Below are positions 36,222 through 43,263 of a DNA stretch of 64,000 nucleotides, piece by piece. Source of the stretch: Bacteroidota bacterium (GTDB taxonomy: Bacteria > Bacteroidota > Bacteroidia > CAIKAF01); contig JAEZEQ010000062.1 of assembly GCA_023432985.1 (NCBI GenBank), positions 1-64,000 on the forward strand. Reading direction: 5' to 3'. The translations under genes and the position numbers were made by a program. How positions within the stretch are numbered: position 1 is the first letter of the stretch; every line of letters starts with the position of its first letter. The notes beneath the pieces were generated by a model. It was not told the DNA's origin, did no database searches, and worked only from the letters and a program-made list of their open reading frames with translations.

Positions 36222-37640
36222 ATGAATTTTCTTATTTCCTCCACTAAAAAAATAAATACTTCTGCGCATAGAATATATATCTGCTCTTCTAAAAATATTG
36301 CTAAATCCGAAGGGCTTTCTAAAGAAGAAATTAAATACGCTAAAGCACAGATTGATGCCGGTTTCGAATTGGTCGAACTGAACAATTTATCGCATAGAAT
36401 TTGGATCGCTTGTCCCAAAAACGAAAAGGATGCAAACCGCTATCGCGAAAATTTACGCAGCAGCGCCGCCTCCTTGTTCGACACACTGAAAAAGAATAAA
36501 ATTTTCGATTTTCAGTTGATCAATAACGGATTGAACGAAGAAGAAGCCCAGGCATTTTTGGAGGGACTTCTACTTGCATCTTATAGCTTTAAAAAATATC
36601 TAAGCGCCAAAGATAAGGGCGAGTTTAAAGGCAAAATTTCGCTTATAGGCCTAGCCAATTTTAAGGAAGTTCAATTGCTTAGTGAGGCCGTTTTCTTTAG
36701 CAGAAATTTGGTAAATGAACCCTTCAATAAAATGGGCGTAGCCGAATTTGTAGCCGCATCGAAAAAAATGGCACAAGATTCCGGCTTGAAATGCGAAGTG
36801 CTGAATAAGAAAAAAATTGAAGCCCTGAAAATGGGCGGACTCATAGCTGTAAACCAAGCCAGTTCAAAAGAACCCGCATTTTTAATTCTGGAATATATCC
36901 CGAAAAAAGCCTCGAATAAAAAACCGGTCGTACTGGTGGGTAAAGGCGTGGTTTACGATACCGGCGGAGCAAGCCTTAAACCTTCCTCGGGAATGGAAAC
37001 CATGAAATGCGATATGGCCGGAGCCGCTGCTGTAGTGGGTAGCCTGAAAGCATTGGCCGATAACCAAATTCCCGTTCACGTAATAGGCTTAGTTCCCCTC
37101 ACCGATAATGCAATTGGTAATATGGCCATTGTGCCCGGTGATGTGATTACTATGGGTAATGGGAAGTCGGTAGAAGTACTCAATACCGACGCCGAAGGAC
37201 GACTTATTCTCGCCGATGCATTGCATTATGCACAAAAATATCAACCCGAACTCGTCATTGATTTGGCTACGCTTACCGGCGCCGCCGTACGTGCAATCAG
37301 CGATTTGGCCATAGCAGCCATGCAGGTCAATGCCGATAAAATGCAACAAAATCTACAGTCCGCAGCCGACCATAGCTTCGAAAGACTTGTGTGGTTCCCC
37401 ATGTGGAGCGAATACGGAGACATGATTAAATCGGATATTGCCGATATCAAAAACCTGGGCGGACCGGAGGCCGGACAAATAACTGCCGCTAAATTCCTCG
37501 AACATTTTACCGACTACCCATGGATACACCTTGATATAGCCGGACCCGCTTTCCTTAACCGGAATTCGGCCTACCGAACCAAAGGCGCAACCGGAGTGGG
37601 TGTAAGATTATTGTATCACTTTATTAAAAATTATAAATAA
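36222..37640 (+). CDS. Leucyl aminopeptidase family (M17) metallopeptidase
   Basis: A 472-aa cytosolic peptidase of family M17 that releases N-terminal residues. The C-terminal catalytic domain has the two-metal site: 'VLVGKGVVYDTGGASLKPSS' (Lys and Asp ligands), 'MKCDMAGAAAV' and 'VLNTDAEGRLILADAL' (Asp, Glu and the catalytic Arg). The N-terminal domain (~1-150) is poorly conserved, as in the family. Its stop shares one base with the pdxA ATG (TAATG), so the genes are coupled. Confidence 0.92.
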   Translation: MNFLISSTKKINTSAHRIYICSSKNIAKSEGLSKEEIKYAKAQIDAGFELVELNNLSHRIWIACPKNEKDANRYRENLRSSAASLFDTLKKNKIFDFQLINNGLNEEEAQAFLEGLLLASYSFKKYLSAKDKGEFKGKISLIGLANFKEVQLLSEAVFFSRNLVNEPFNKMGVAEFVAASKKMAQDSGLKCEVLNKKKIEALKMGGLIAVNQASSKEPAFLILEYIPKKASNKKPVVLVGKGVVYDTGGASLKPSSGMETMKCDMAGAAAVVGSLKALADNQIPVHVIGLVPLTDNAIGNMAIVPGDVITMGNGKSVEVLNTDAEGRLILADALHYAQKYQPELVIDLATLTGAAVRAISDLAIAAMQVNADKMQQNLQSAADHSFERLVWFPMWSEYGDMIKSDIADIKNLGGPEAGQITAAKFLEHFTDYPWIHLDIAGPAFLNRNSAYRTKGATGVGVRLLYHFIKNYK

Positions 37641-38695
37641 TGATTCGAGTCGGAATTACAGTAGGCGATATTCACGGAATTGGACCCGAAATCGTTATTA
37701 AAGCTCTGAGCGATAAACGCATTACGGAATTGTGTACGCCCATTATTTATGCCAATCCCAAATTGCTCAGTTACTATAAAAAAGGCGTGAAGGAATCGGA
37801 TTTCTTTTATAGCCCAATTTCCCAAATTTCGCAATTGAATCCGGGTAAAATTAATCTCCTCAATTGTTGGAATGATGAGGTGAAATTTGAACCCGGAAAT
37901 CCGGAAGCCCCCTTCGGTGGTAAAGGTGCTTTCCTTTCTTTAGAAGCTGCTACACGCGATATTATCGATGGGAAAATTGATGTACTCGTTACCGGTCCCG
38001 TGGATAAATCAAATATTCAAAAAGAAGGAAATGCCGATTTTAAAGGCCATACCGAATATTTAGGCGAAAAATGTCAGGCTAATCCCGTGATGATTATGGT
38101 GCACGAACACCTGAAAGTGGCGCTGATTACAGGACACACAGCCCTCAAGGATGTAAGCAGCAGCCTGAAAACTCAAAATATTATCGATAAAATTAACCTG
38201 GTCATGGCTCATCTCCTGCAGGATTTCTCAATACGTAAACCCAAAATTGCGGTATTGGGACTCAATCCGCATAACGGCGATGACGGAATGTTCGGAGAGG
38301 AAGAGAAAAATATTATTCTCCCGGCTATAGAACATTTTAAAAATGCCGGCTTACCCGTAATGGGTCCATTCCCATCGGACGGATTTTTCGCGTCGGGAAA
38401 TTATAAAAAATTCGATGCCGTAATTGCCATGTATCACGATCAGGGACTTATTCCATTTAAATTGATAGCCGGACACGAAGGGGTGAATTATACCATGGGA
38501 CTGCCCATAATACGCGTCTCGCCAGACCATGGCCCTGCTTTCGATATTGCCGGGAAATATACGGCCGATGAAAGCGGAATCCGAAACGCCATATATACAG
38601 CCATCGATATTTTTAAAGCAAGAAAAATGAATGAAGGACTAAACCAAAATCCACTCCGTATTCTTAGTCCCGACCAACTGAATAAATTAAAATAG
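37640..38695 (+). CDS. pdxA: 4-hydroxythreonine-4-phosphate dehydrogenase
   Basis: Oxidises 4-phosphohydroxy-threonine in DXP-dependent pyridoxal phosphate synthesis. The 351-aa protein has 'GITVGDIHGIGPEIVIKAL' at the N-terminus, 'TGPVDKSNIQ', 'FKGHTEYLGE', 'ALITGHTALKDV' (metal His), 'LGLNPHNGDDGMFGEEE' (metal His) and 'AMYHDQGLIPFK' (metal His). It thus retains all three metal histidines. A strong terminator follows. The window also holds the PLP-homeostasis gene of the YggS family, but far away. Confidence 0.94.
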   Translation: MIRVGITVGDIHGIGPEIVIKALSDKRITELCTPIIYANPKLLSYYKKGVKESDFFYSPISQISQLNPGKINLLNCWNDEVKFEPGNPEAPFGGKGAFLSLEAATRDIIDGKIDVLVTGPVDKSNIQKEGNADFKGHTEYLGEKCQANPVMIMVHEHLKVALITGHTALKDVSSSLKTQNIIDKINLVMAHLLQDFSIRKPKIAVLGLNPHNGDDGMFGEEEKNIILPAIEHFKNAGLPVMGPFPSDGFFASGNYKKFDAVIAMYHDQGLIPFKLIAGHEGVNYTMGLPIIRVSPDHGPAFDIAGKYTADESGIRNAIYTAIDIFKARKMNEGLNQNPLRILSPDQLNKLK

Positions 38696-38719
38696 GTGCC
38701 TTAAAAGCACCTTTTTTTT
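38694..38719 (+). terminator. Terminator of pdxA
   Basis: AGGTGC-CTTAAAA-GCACCT followed by T7. It is close to the stop of the convergent DUF2807 gene. Confidence 0.82.
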
Positions 38720-38723
38720 GGGT

Positions 38724-39434
38724 TTAATTGGCATTTATTACATTACCACTGCCCGAATTGTCAACATCTATATAAGGATTTCCTTTATACAATACGTCTC
38801 CACTGCCCGAAATACGTACTTTCAAATTATCTACAGTTGTGGTCTCTACCCTGCCCGATCCGGAAATTTTTACTTCGGTATTTTTAGAAATTAATCCGAA
38901 ATTCTCTACATTACCCGAACCCGAAATATGTATAATACTGCGATCTGTTAAACCTTCTATTTGGGTATTTCCGGACCCGGATGTATGCGACTCGACTTGG
39001 GTAAATTGTTGCCCCTTTACCTGAATATTCCCGCTGCCCGAAATATGCGTATCAAAAGAAGAAGCCATAGTTCCCATTTGAGCATCTATATTTCCGCTGC
39101 CCGAAATTCGTAGCGATTCAATCTGGCGCCCGTGCACAATGAAATGTAAATGATCTAATTTTCTGAAATGCCAACCACTCTTCACACCTAATTTTAATAC
39201 GCCGTCTTTTACATCTACTTTCACATGCGGAATTACATTCTCATAGCTTTCCACTTCAACATAAAATACAGAATCTTCAACTATATGTACTTCTCCAATG
39301 GCAGATAAGACGATGGAATGAAAGTTAGGGGTCGCTATCTCGTTTTTAATTATAGGCCCATCGGCTTTTACAATACAAGCGCTCATTCCCAATATAACCG
39401 GAATGATAAGGCATGCTGCTTTTAAACTTTTCAT
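38724..39434 (-). CDS. DUF2807 (GIN-domain) lipoprotein with SGSGN repeats
   Basis: A 236-aa predicted lipoprotein. The lipobox 'ILGMSAC' puts the lipidated Cys near residue 20. The rest is a beta-helical DUF2807 domain in which the phrase SGSG recurs seven times at roughly 17-23-residue spacing (ISGSGNI, ISGSGNI, TSGSGNT, ISGSGNV, ISGSGRV, ISGSGDV, NSGSGNV). Its function is unknown; the fold suggests an exposed ladder of Ser/Gly/Asn turns. I start at ATG 39434. An in-frame GTG at 39449 overlaps the -7 box and is unlikely. Confidence 0.85.
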   Translation of the reverse strand: MKSLKAACLIIPVILGMSACIVKADGPIIKNEIATPNFHSIVLSAIGEVHIVEDSVFYVEVESYENVIPHVKVDVKDGVLKLGVKSGWHFRKLDHLHFIVHGRQIESLRISGSGNIDAQMGTMASSFDTHISGSGNIQVKGQQFTQVESHTSGSGNTQIEGLTDRSIIHISGSGNVENFGLISKNTEVKISGSGRVETTTVDNLKVRISGSGDVLYKGNPYIDVDNSGSGNVINAN

Positions 39435-39448
39435 AGGTATTATTTTCA

Positions 39449-39456
39449 CAAAGATA
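39449..39456 (-). promoter_or_regulatory. -7 box of the DUF2807 gene
   Basis: Reads TATCTTTG on the minus strand, 14 bases before the chosen ATG. Confidence 0.55.
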
Positions 39457-39512
39457 AGATGAATCGCTAATATTCAAATAAATAAAGTCGAAATTTTCAT
39501 TAAACTACCTTT

Positions 39513-39548
39513 CCCCATAGCCCAGGGCTTAAACCTTGGGCTATAGGG
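39513..39548. repeat. Extragenic hairpin, REP-like
   Basis: CCCATAGCCCAGGG...CCTTGGGCTATAGGG forms a ~13-base-pair stem with one bulge between the DUF2807 and MBL genes. It lacks a clear T tract on either side. Similar 'AGCCCAGGG' palindromes are familiar as repeated extragenic elements in many genomes; it may also act as terminator for the MBL gene. Confidence 0.5.
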
Positions 39549-39553
39549 AAATA

Positions 39554-40393
39554 TCAAATCTCATCCATTCTAAAAACTCGATCTATTTCTATGCCTCTTT
39601 CGCCTTTTTTCAGGTTGGCACATTCATTATGCGCATCGTGTTCGAAAACCAAAATCCATTCTTCGTCCAGAGCCCGTTGCATAATCTGCTCTCTTTCCTT
39701 CATGCTTTCGAGGGGACGCACATCATAAGCCATTACCCAGGCCGGTTTTATATGGTGTATACTGGGGGCCAAATCGGCGCAATACAATAATTTTTTTCCT
39801 TTATACGAAATCAAGGGAAGCATTTGCGATTCGGTATGCCCGTTTACCCACAACATTTCTATATGATCGCCCAAGCGGTCGCCTTCTTTCAAAAAATTCA
39901 CCTGCCCACTTTCCATGAGCGGAGCAAAATTCTCTTTCAGAAAGGAAGCTTTTTCGCGCGGATTAGGCTGCGTAGCCCAATCCCAATGCTTGTCATTACT
40001 GTGATAAACGGCATTTTTGAAAACAGGCCTGTATCCGTCTTTCTGCGGCGTAAATTCAACCGCACCTCCACAATGATCGAAATGCAAATGGGTCAAAATT
40101 ACATCCGTAATTTCGTCTTTATGAAATCCCAATTTCTGAATGGACGAAAGCAAACTTCCTTCTCCATGCAAATGATAATGCGAAAAAAACTTCTCACTTT
40201 GTTTATCTCCGATTCCGGTGTCTACTAAAATAAGTTTATTGCCATCTTCAATCAATAAACAACGCATGGCCCAGGTACACAAATTCTCGGCATCGGCCGG
40301 ATTCAATTTATTCCACATAACTTTAGGAACTACGCCAAACATAGCTCCACCGTCCAGCTTAAATAATCCTGTATCTAATGGGTGTACTTTCAT
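39554..40393 (-). CDS. MBL-fold metallo-hydrolase
   Basis: A 279-aa metallo-beta-lactamase-fold hydrolase with the metal motif 'VILTHLHFDHCGGA' (HxHxDH), a later 'VNGHTESQ' His and 'CADLAPSIHH' Asp. There is no signal peptide, so it is cytosolic. Related proteins hydrolyse N-acyl-homoserine lactones or act on phosphodiesters or thioesters; the substrate here is not evident. A terminator lies between it and the upstream DUF6580 gene. Confidence 0.82.
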   Translation of the reverse strand: MKVHPLDTGLFKLDGGAMFGVVPKVMWNKLNPADAENLCTWAMRCLLIEDGNKLILVDTGIGDKQSEKFFSHYHLHGEGSLLSSIQKLGFHKDEITDVILTHLHFDHCGGAVEFTPQKDGYRPVFKNAVYHSNDKHWDWATQPNPREKASFLKENFAPLMESGQVNFLKEGDRLGDHIEMLWVNGHTESQMLPLISYKGKKLLYCADLAPSIHHIKPAWVMAYDVRPLESMKEREQIMQRALDEEWILVFEHDAHNECANLKKGERGIEIDRVFRMDEI

Positions 40394-40400
40394 AATTCTA

Positions 40401-40422
40401 AAAAAAAAGCGCCCTGAGGCGC
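40401..40422 (-). terminator. Terminator of the DUF6580 gene
   Basis: On the minus strand GCGCC-TCA-GGGCGC followed by T8, ten bases after the stop at 40432. Confidence 0.8.
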
Positions 40423-40431
40423 CTGAATATT

Positions 40432-41019
40432 TTATGCGGTTTGAAAAAGCCGAATTCGTTTGGATGCTAAAGCATAAGAGCCAAATAAAAGGGCATTAAA
40501 AAACAAATCACCGGCCAATTGATTCAGGAAAAAACTACCTGTAATTTCATTATTATAAAATGGAATTCCGGCCCAAAGAGACTGGACTAATCCACTTAAA
40601 TCGTTGCTGTATAAATTTCCGAAATCGGTAACCCATGCCGCCGTATTGGTCACCAAATAAAAGAGCAAAGACCCCAAAATCGAAAAGCCCATAATACTCG
40701 TAGCTTTCGTATTTTTCATAAGCAATCCCAATGAACCTACTAACATCAATGAACCATAAACGACATAAGCAGTCGGGTTTAAAAAATATTCCCATACGCC
40801 CGTATGTTCGTTTTGAACGAATAAATTCACCAATACATCACTGAACATAATCGCCAATAAAGGAAGGAGAAACGCAAACCATTTATTCTTCATATAATAT
40901 ACTCCAAATAAGGCCATAGCCGCTAAGGGAGTGAAGTTGAACGGATGGTCAGCCAAGCGGGCAAAAGCCACAATTATCAGGGTAATAGCTACAAATAATA
41001 GCGAATTATTTTGCTTCAT
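40432..41019 (-). CDS. DUF6580 family membrane protein
   Basis: A 195-aa inner-membrane protein with about five helices. The N-terminal 'LADHPFNFTPLAAMALFGVYY' (quoted in part) is the family hallmark, and the helix layout resembles the S components of ECF transporters. Members are annotated as putative transport proteins; the substrate is unknown. A TACATTTG box (41047-41040, minus strand) lies 21 bases before the ATG. Confidence 0.8.
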   Translation of the reverse strand: MKQNNSLLFVAITLIIVAFARLADHPFNFTPLAAMALFGVYYMKNKWFAFLLPLLAIMFSDVLVNLFVQNEHTGVWEYFLNPTAYVVYGSLMLVGSLGLLMKNTKATSIMGFSILGSLLFYLVTNTAAWVTDFGNLYSNDLSGLVQSLWAGIPFYNNEITGSFFLNQLAGDLFFNALLFGSYALASKRIRLFQTA

Positions 41020-41039
41020 CTTTTTCGAATTTTATTCCA

Positions 41040-41047
41040 CAAATGTA
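41040..41047 (-). promoter_or_regulatory. -7 box of the DUF6580 gene
   Basis: Reads TACATTTG on the minus strand. Confidence 0.5.
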
Positions 41048-41140
41048 AGGCTTTTGATTTAAGTTTCCCATAGCGAAATGGGATAATATGGAAAAAGTTT
41101 TCTTCTTTCATTCGTCCCTCTCCTATTCAAAATCATTAAT

Positions 41141-41148
41141 TATCTTTA
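41141..41148 (+). promoter_or_regulatory. Probable -7 box of the HD-cyclase gene (variant)
   Basis: TATCTTTA lies eight bases before ATG 41157, implying a leader of only a few bases. It lies inside the longer open frame that begins at 41088 and so argues for the later start. Confidence 0.4.
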
Positions 41149-41156
41149 CTCCCCGT

Positions 41157-42845
41157 ATGTATAAATCGCCCATATATTTCCATGTAAAAGAATATTGCGA
41201 ACAATATCTCACCGAGCATTTGCCGGCTGATATGAGTTACCACAATGTGCAACATACCAAAGATGTGGTTTCGGCTGCGGAAGAGATTGGTTTGGGCGAA
41301 GATTTGTCGAACGAAGATTTAGAGATTTTACTTATAGCCGCCTGGTTTCACGATATGGGCTATTGCATTAAATATTTGGGCCATGAAGATGAGAGTATAA
41401 GAATGGCGAAGGATTTTCTGCAAAAGCTGGATTATCCGACCGAAAGTATAGAAAAAGTCTGTGCCTGCATTCATGCAACCCGCTATAAACACGAACCTCT
41501 GAACGCCCTCGAGGCGTGCATGATCGATGCCGACCGCTTAAGTATGGGGAAAATTAATTTCACTGCCCTGGGCGAAAAACTAAAACATGAATGGGAAATT
41601 TATCTCAATAAAGAACATAATGAAAAAGACTGGCTTCAGCTTCAGGAAAATTACCTGAACGAAACCAGCTTCTTTACCCACTATGCCGATAAAAATTATA
41701 CCATTCTAAAAGAAAAAAATATTGCCAAAATCAGAAAATTGAAACTGATGGCCGAAAAGAAAGTCGGTTTTACGAAAAGATTAAGCAAGAAAACTTTCAA
41801 AAGATCTAAAAAAATTGCCACCTATTTTTGGCAATCCGGATCCCTGGGTATGCTCATTTCTTTCTCCTTGAATATCTCTTTTTGGAATATAGATAAAGAT
41901 TTTATTGCATTGGGTATATTATCCGGGCTTTTCATTGGCATTCTTCTACGTTTCTACGAAAAACAATACAATAAGGTCGACGATGGAAGTACTTTTGCCG
42001 TATCTATGCTCACGCGGACTTTCGCTATGGGCGGTCTCTTCCTCATATCTATCATTGTCAGTACCGGCCTTTACACCATATTCCTGACCAAGGATCAGTT
42101 TGCGAAGGTTTACGACGAAAAAATTGAATTTATTTTCTCTACACCCGAAAATATTATTCGATTTATTATCCTCACTATCCTAATCAGTTTTACCATAAAC
42201 TTTATCCGACTCACCATGCGTATCCTAGGACCGCGCACCCTGATCAATTATCTCAAAGGCCGATACCATAAACCTCGCTCCGAAGAACGTATCTTTATGT
42301 TTATAGACCTCAACCGCTCCACCCATTTTGCCGAAACCTTAGACCCTATGAAATATCACCAATTATTGGCCAATTTCTTTAATGATATTTCTCCCGCCAT
42401 TACGCGAACCAAAGGGGAAATTTACCAATATGTAGGCGATGAAATGGTAATAACCTGGACCATAAAAGATGGAATTAAGAAGAACAATTGCGTGCGTTGT
42501 TTTTTCGAAATGCAAGAAATTATAGAAAATCTGCAGGATGAATATCTGAAAAATTTCAACCTCATTCCCGAATTTAAAGCCGGATTGCATGGAGGAGAAG
42601 TGATTACCGCAATTATTGGTAAACTCAAAAGTGATATTGTATTTCACGGAGATGTACTCAACACCAGCGAAAGAATCTTAAACCAATGCCACCCGCTCCA
42701 AAAGAAAATTTTAGTGAGTGAATTTGTGGTACGTCGATTGAATTTATATCCTTATTTCGAAGCCGAATTTGTGAATTCAATACGACTCAAAGGCAAAGAA
42801 AAAGACATGAGTCTATACACAATAGTGGAAACAGATTTGTTTTAG
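41157..42845 (+). CDS. HD-domain / membrane / class III nucleotidyl cyclase fusion
   Basis: A 562-aa protein joining two signalling modules. Residues ~5-200 are an HD phosphohydrolase domain with the metal set His33, His65-Asp66 ('AAWFHDMGY') and Asp124 ('IDADRLS'). Residues ~222-355 hold about four membrane helices. Residues ~378-555 are a class III adenylate/guanylate cyclase domain: metal Asp384 ('FIDLNRST') and Asp428 ('YVGDEMVITW'), transition-state Asn502 and Arg506 ('GDVLNTSERI'). The usual base-reading Lys position is Gln424, so ATP versus GTP cannot be decided. It may make and degrade a cyclic nucleotide, or the HD part may act elsewhere. I start at ATG 41157; an earlier start at 41088 would precede the box. 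Confidence 0.85.
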   Translation: MYKSPIYFHVKEYCEQYLTEHLPADMSYHNVQHTKDVVSAAEEIGLGEDLSNEDLEILLIAAWFHDMGYCIKYLGHEDESIRMAKDFLQKLDYPTESIEKVCACIHATRYKHEPLNALEACMIDADRLSMGKINFTALGEKLKHEWEIYLNKEHNEKDWLQLQENYLNETSFFTHYADKNYTILKEKNIAKIRKLKLMAEKKVGFTKRLSKKTFKRSKKIATYFWQSGSLGMLISFSLNISFWNIDKDFIALGILSGLFIGILLRFYEKQYNKVDDGSTFAVSMLTRTFAMGGLFLISIIVSTGLYTIFLTKDQFAKVYDEKIEFIFSTPENIIRFIILTILISFTINFIRLTMRILGPRTLINYLKGRYHKPRSEERIFMFIDLNRSTHFAETLDPMKYHQLLANFFNDISPAITRTKGEIYQYVGDEMVITWTIKDGIKKNNCVRCFFEMQEIIENLQDEYLKNFNLIPEFKAGLHGGEVITAIIGKLKSDIVFHGDVLNTSERILNQCHPLQKKILVSEFVVRRLNLYPYFEAEFVNSIRLKGKEKDMSLYTIVETDLF

Positions 42846-43111
42846 AAAACAAAAATCCACAATAAAATGGCAACCAAAACTGCCAATAAATAAAATAATT
42901 TTTTCTGTGCTTTTCCTACATCATAGGGCGAATAATAGCGACGATCGTCCATTTTTTCGCGCATACTTTTTTTCGAAATTCCGCCATAGCTCCGTCTGAT
43001 ATGAGCACCTGCTTCGGTAGACTCCGTTTCCGATTCATCCTTTGCATACATAGGTTTATATTGAAAGGAACGCGGTGCTCTTTGCTTAAAAATAGAAAAT
43101 CTGGGAATCAT
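42842..43111 (-). CDS. Small membrane protein, 89 aa, unknown function
   Basis: A basic, polar N-terminus ('PRFSIFKQRAPRSFQYKPMY') is followed by a charged linker and one C-terminal membrane helix (~residues 71-88, 'LFYLLAVLVAILLWIFVF'), so it is probably tail-anchored. Similar short proteins beginning RFxIFKxxxxxxFxYxPRxY are frequent in Bacteroidota; I know of no demonstrated role. Its stop overlaps the stop end of the cyclase gene by four bases on the opposite strand. Confidence 0.68.
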   Translation of the reverse strand: MIPRFSIFKQRAPRSFQYKPMYAKDESETESTEAGAHIRRSYGGISKKSMREKMDDRRYYSPYDVGKAQKKLFYLLAVLVAILLWIFVF

Positions 43112-43239
43112 ATAATGCCGTTAATTACTTGTTACAAATATACCAAAAGCCTACATCTATGCGTAGTATTTAGCACATTATTCACAAAAGTATATGAATT
43201 AAAAAAACATAAAGTACTTTTTTAGCCCTTGTATCCTGT

Positions 43240-43247
43240 TACTTTTG
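43240..43247 (+). promoter_or_regulatory. -7 box of the GH3/beta-lactamase fusion gene
   Basis: TACTTTTG, 16 bases before the ATG. Confidence 0.55.
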
Positions 43248-43263
43248 TTTAAGTTGTTGTATT

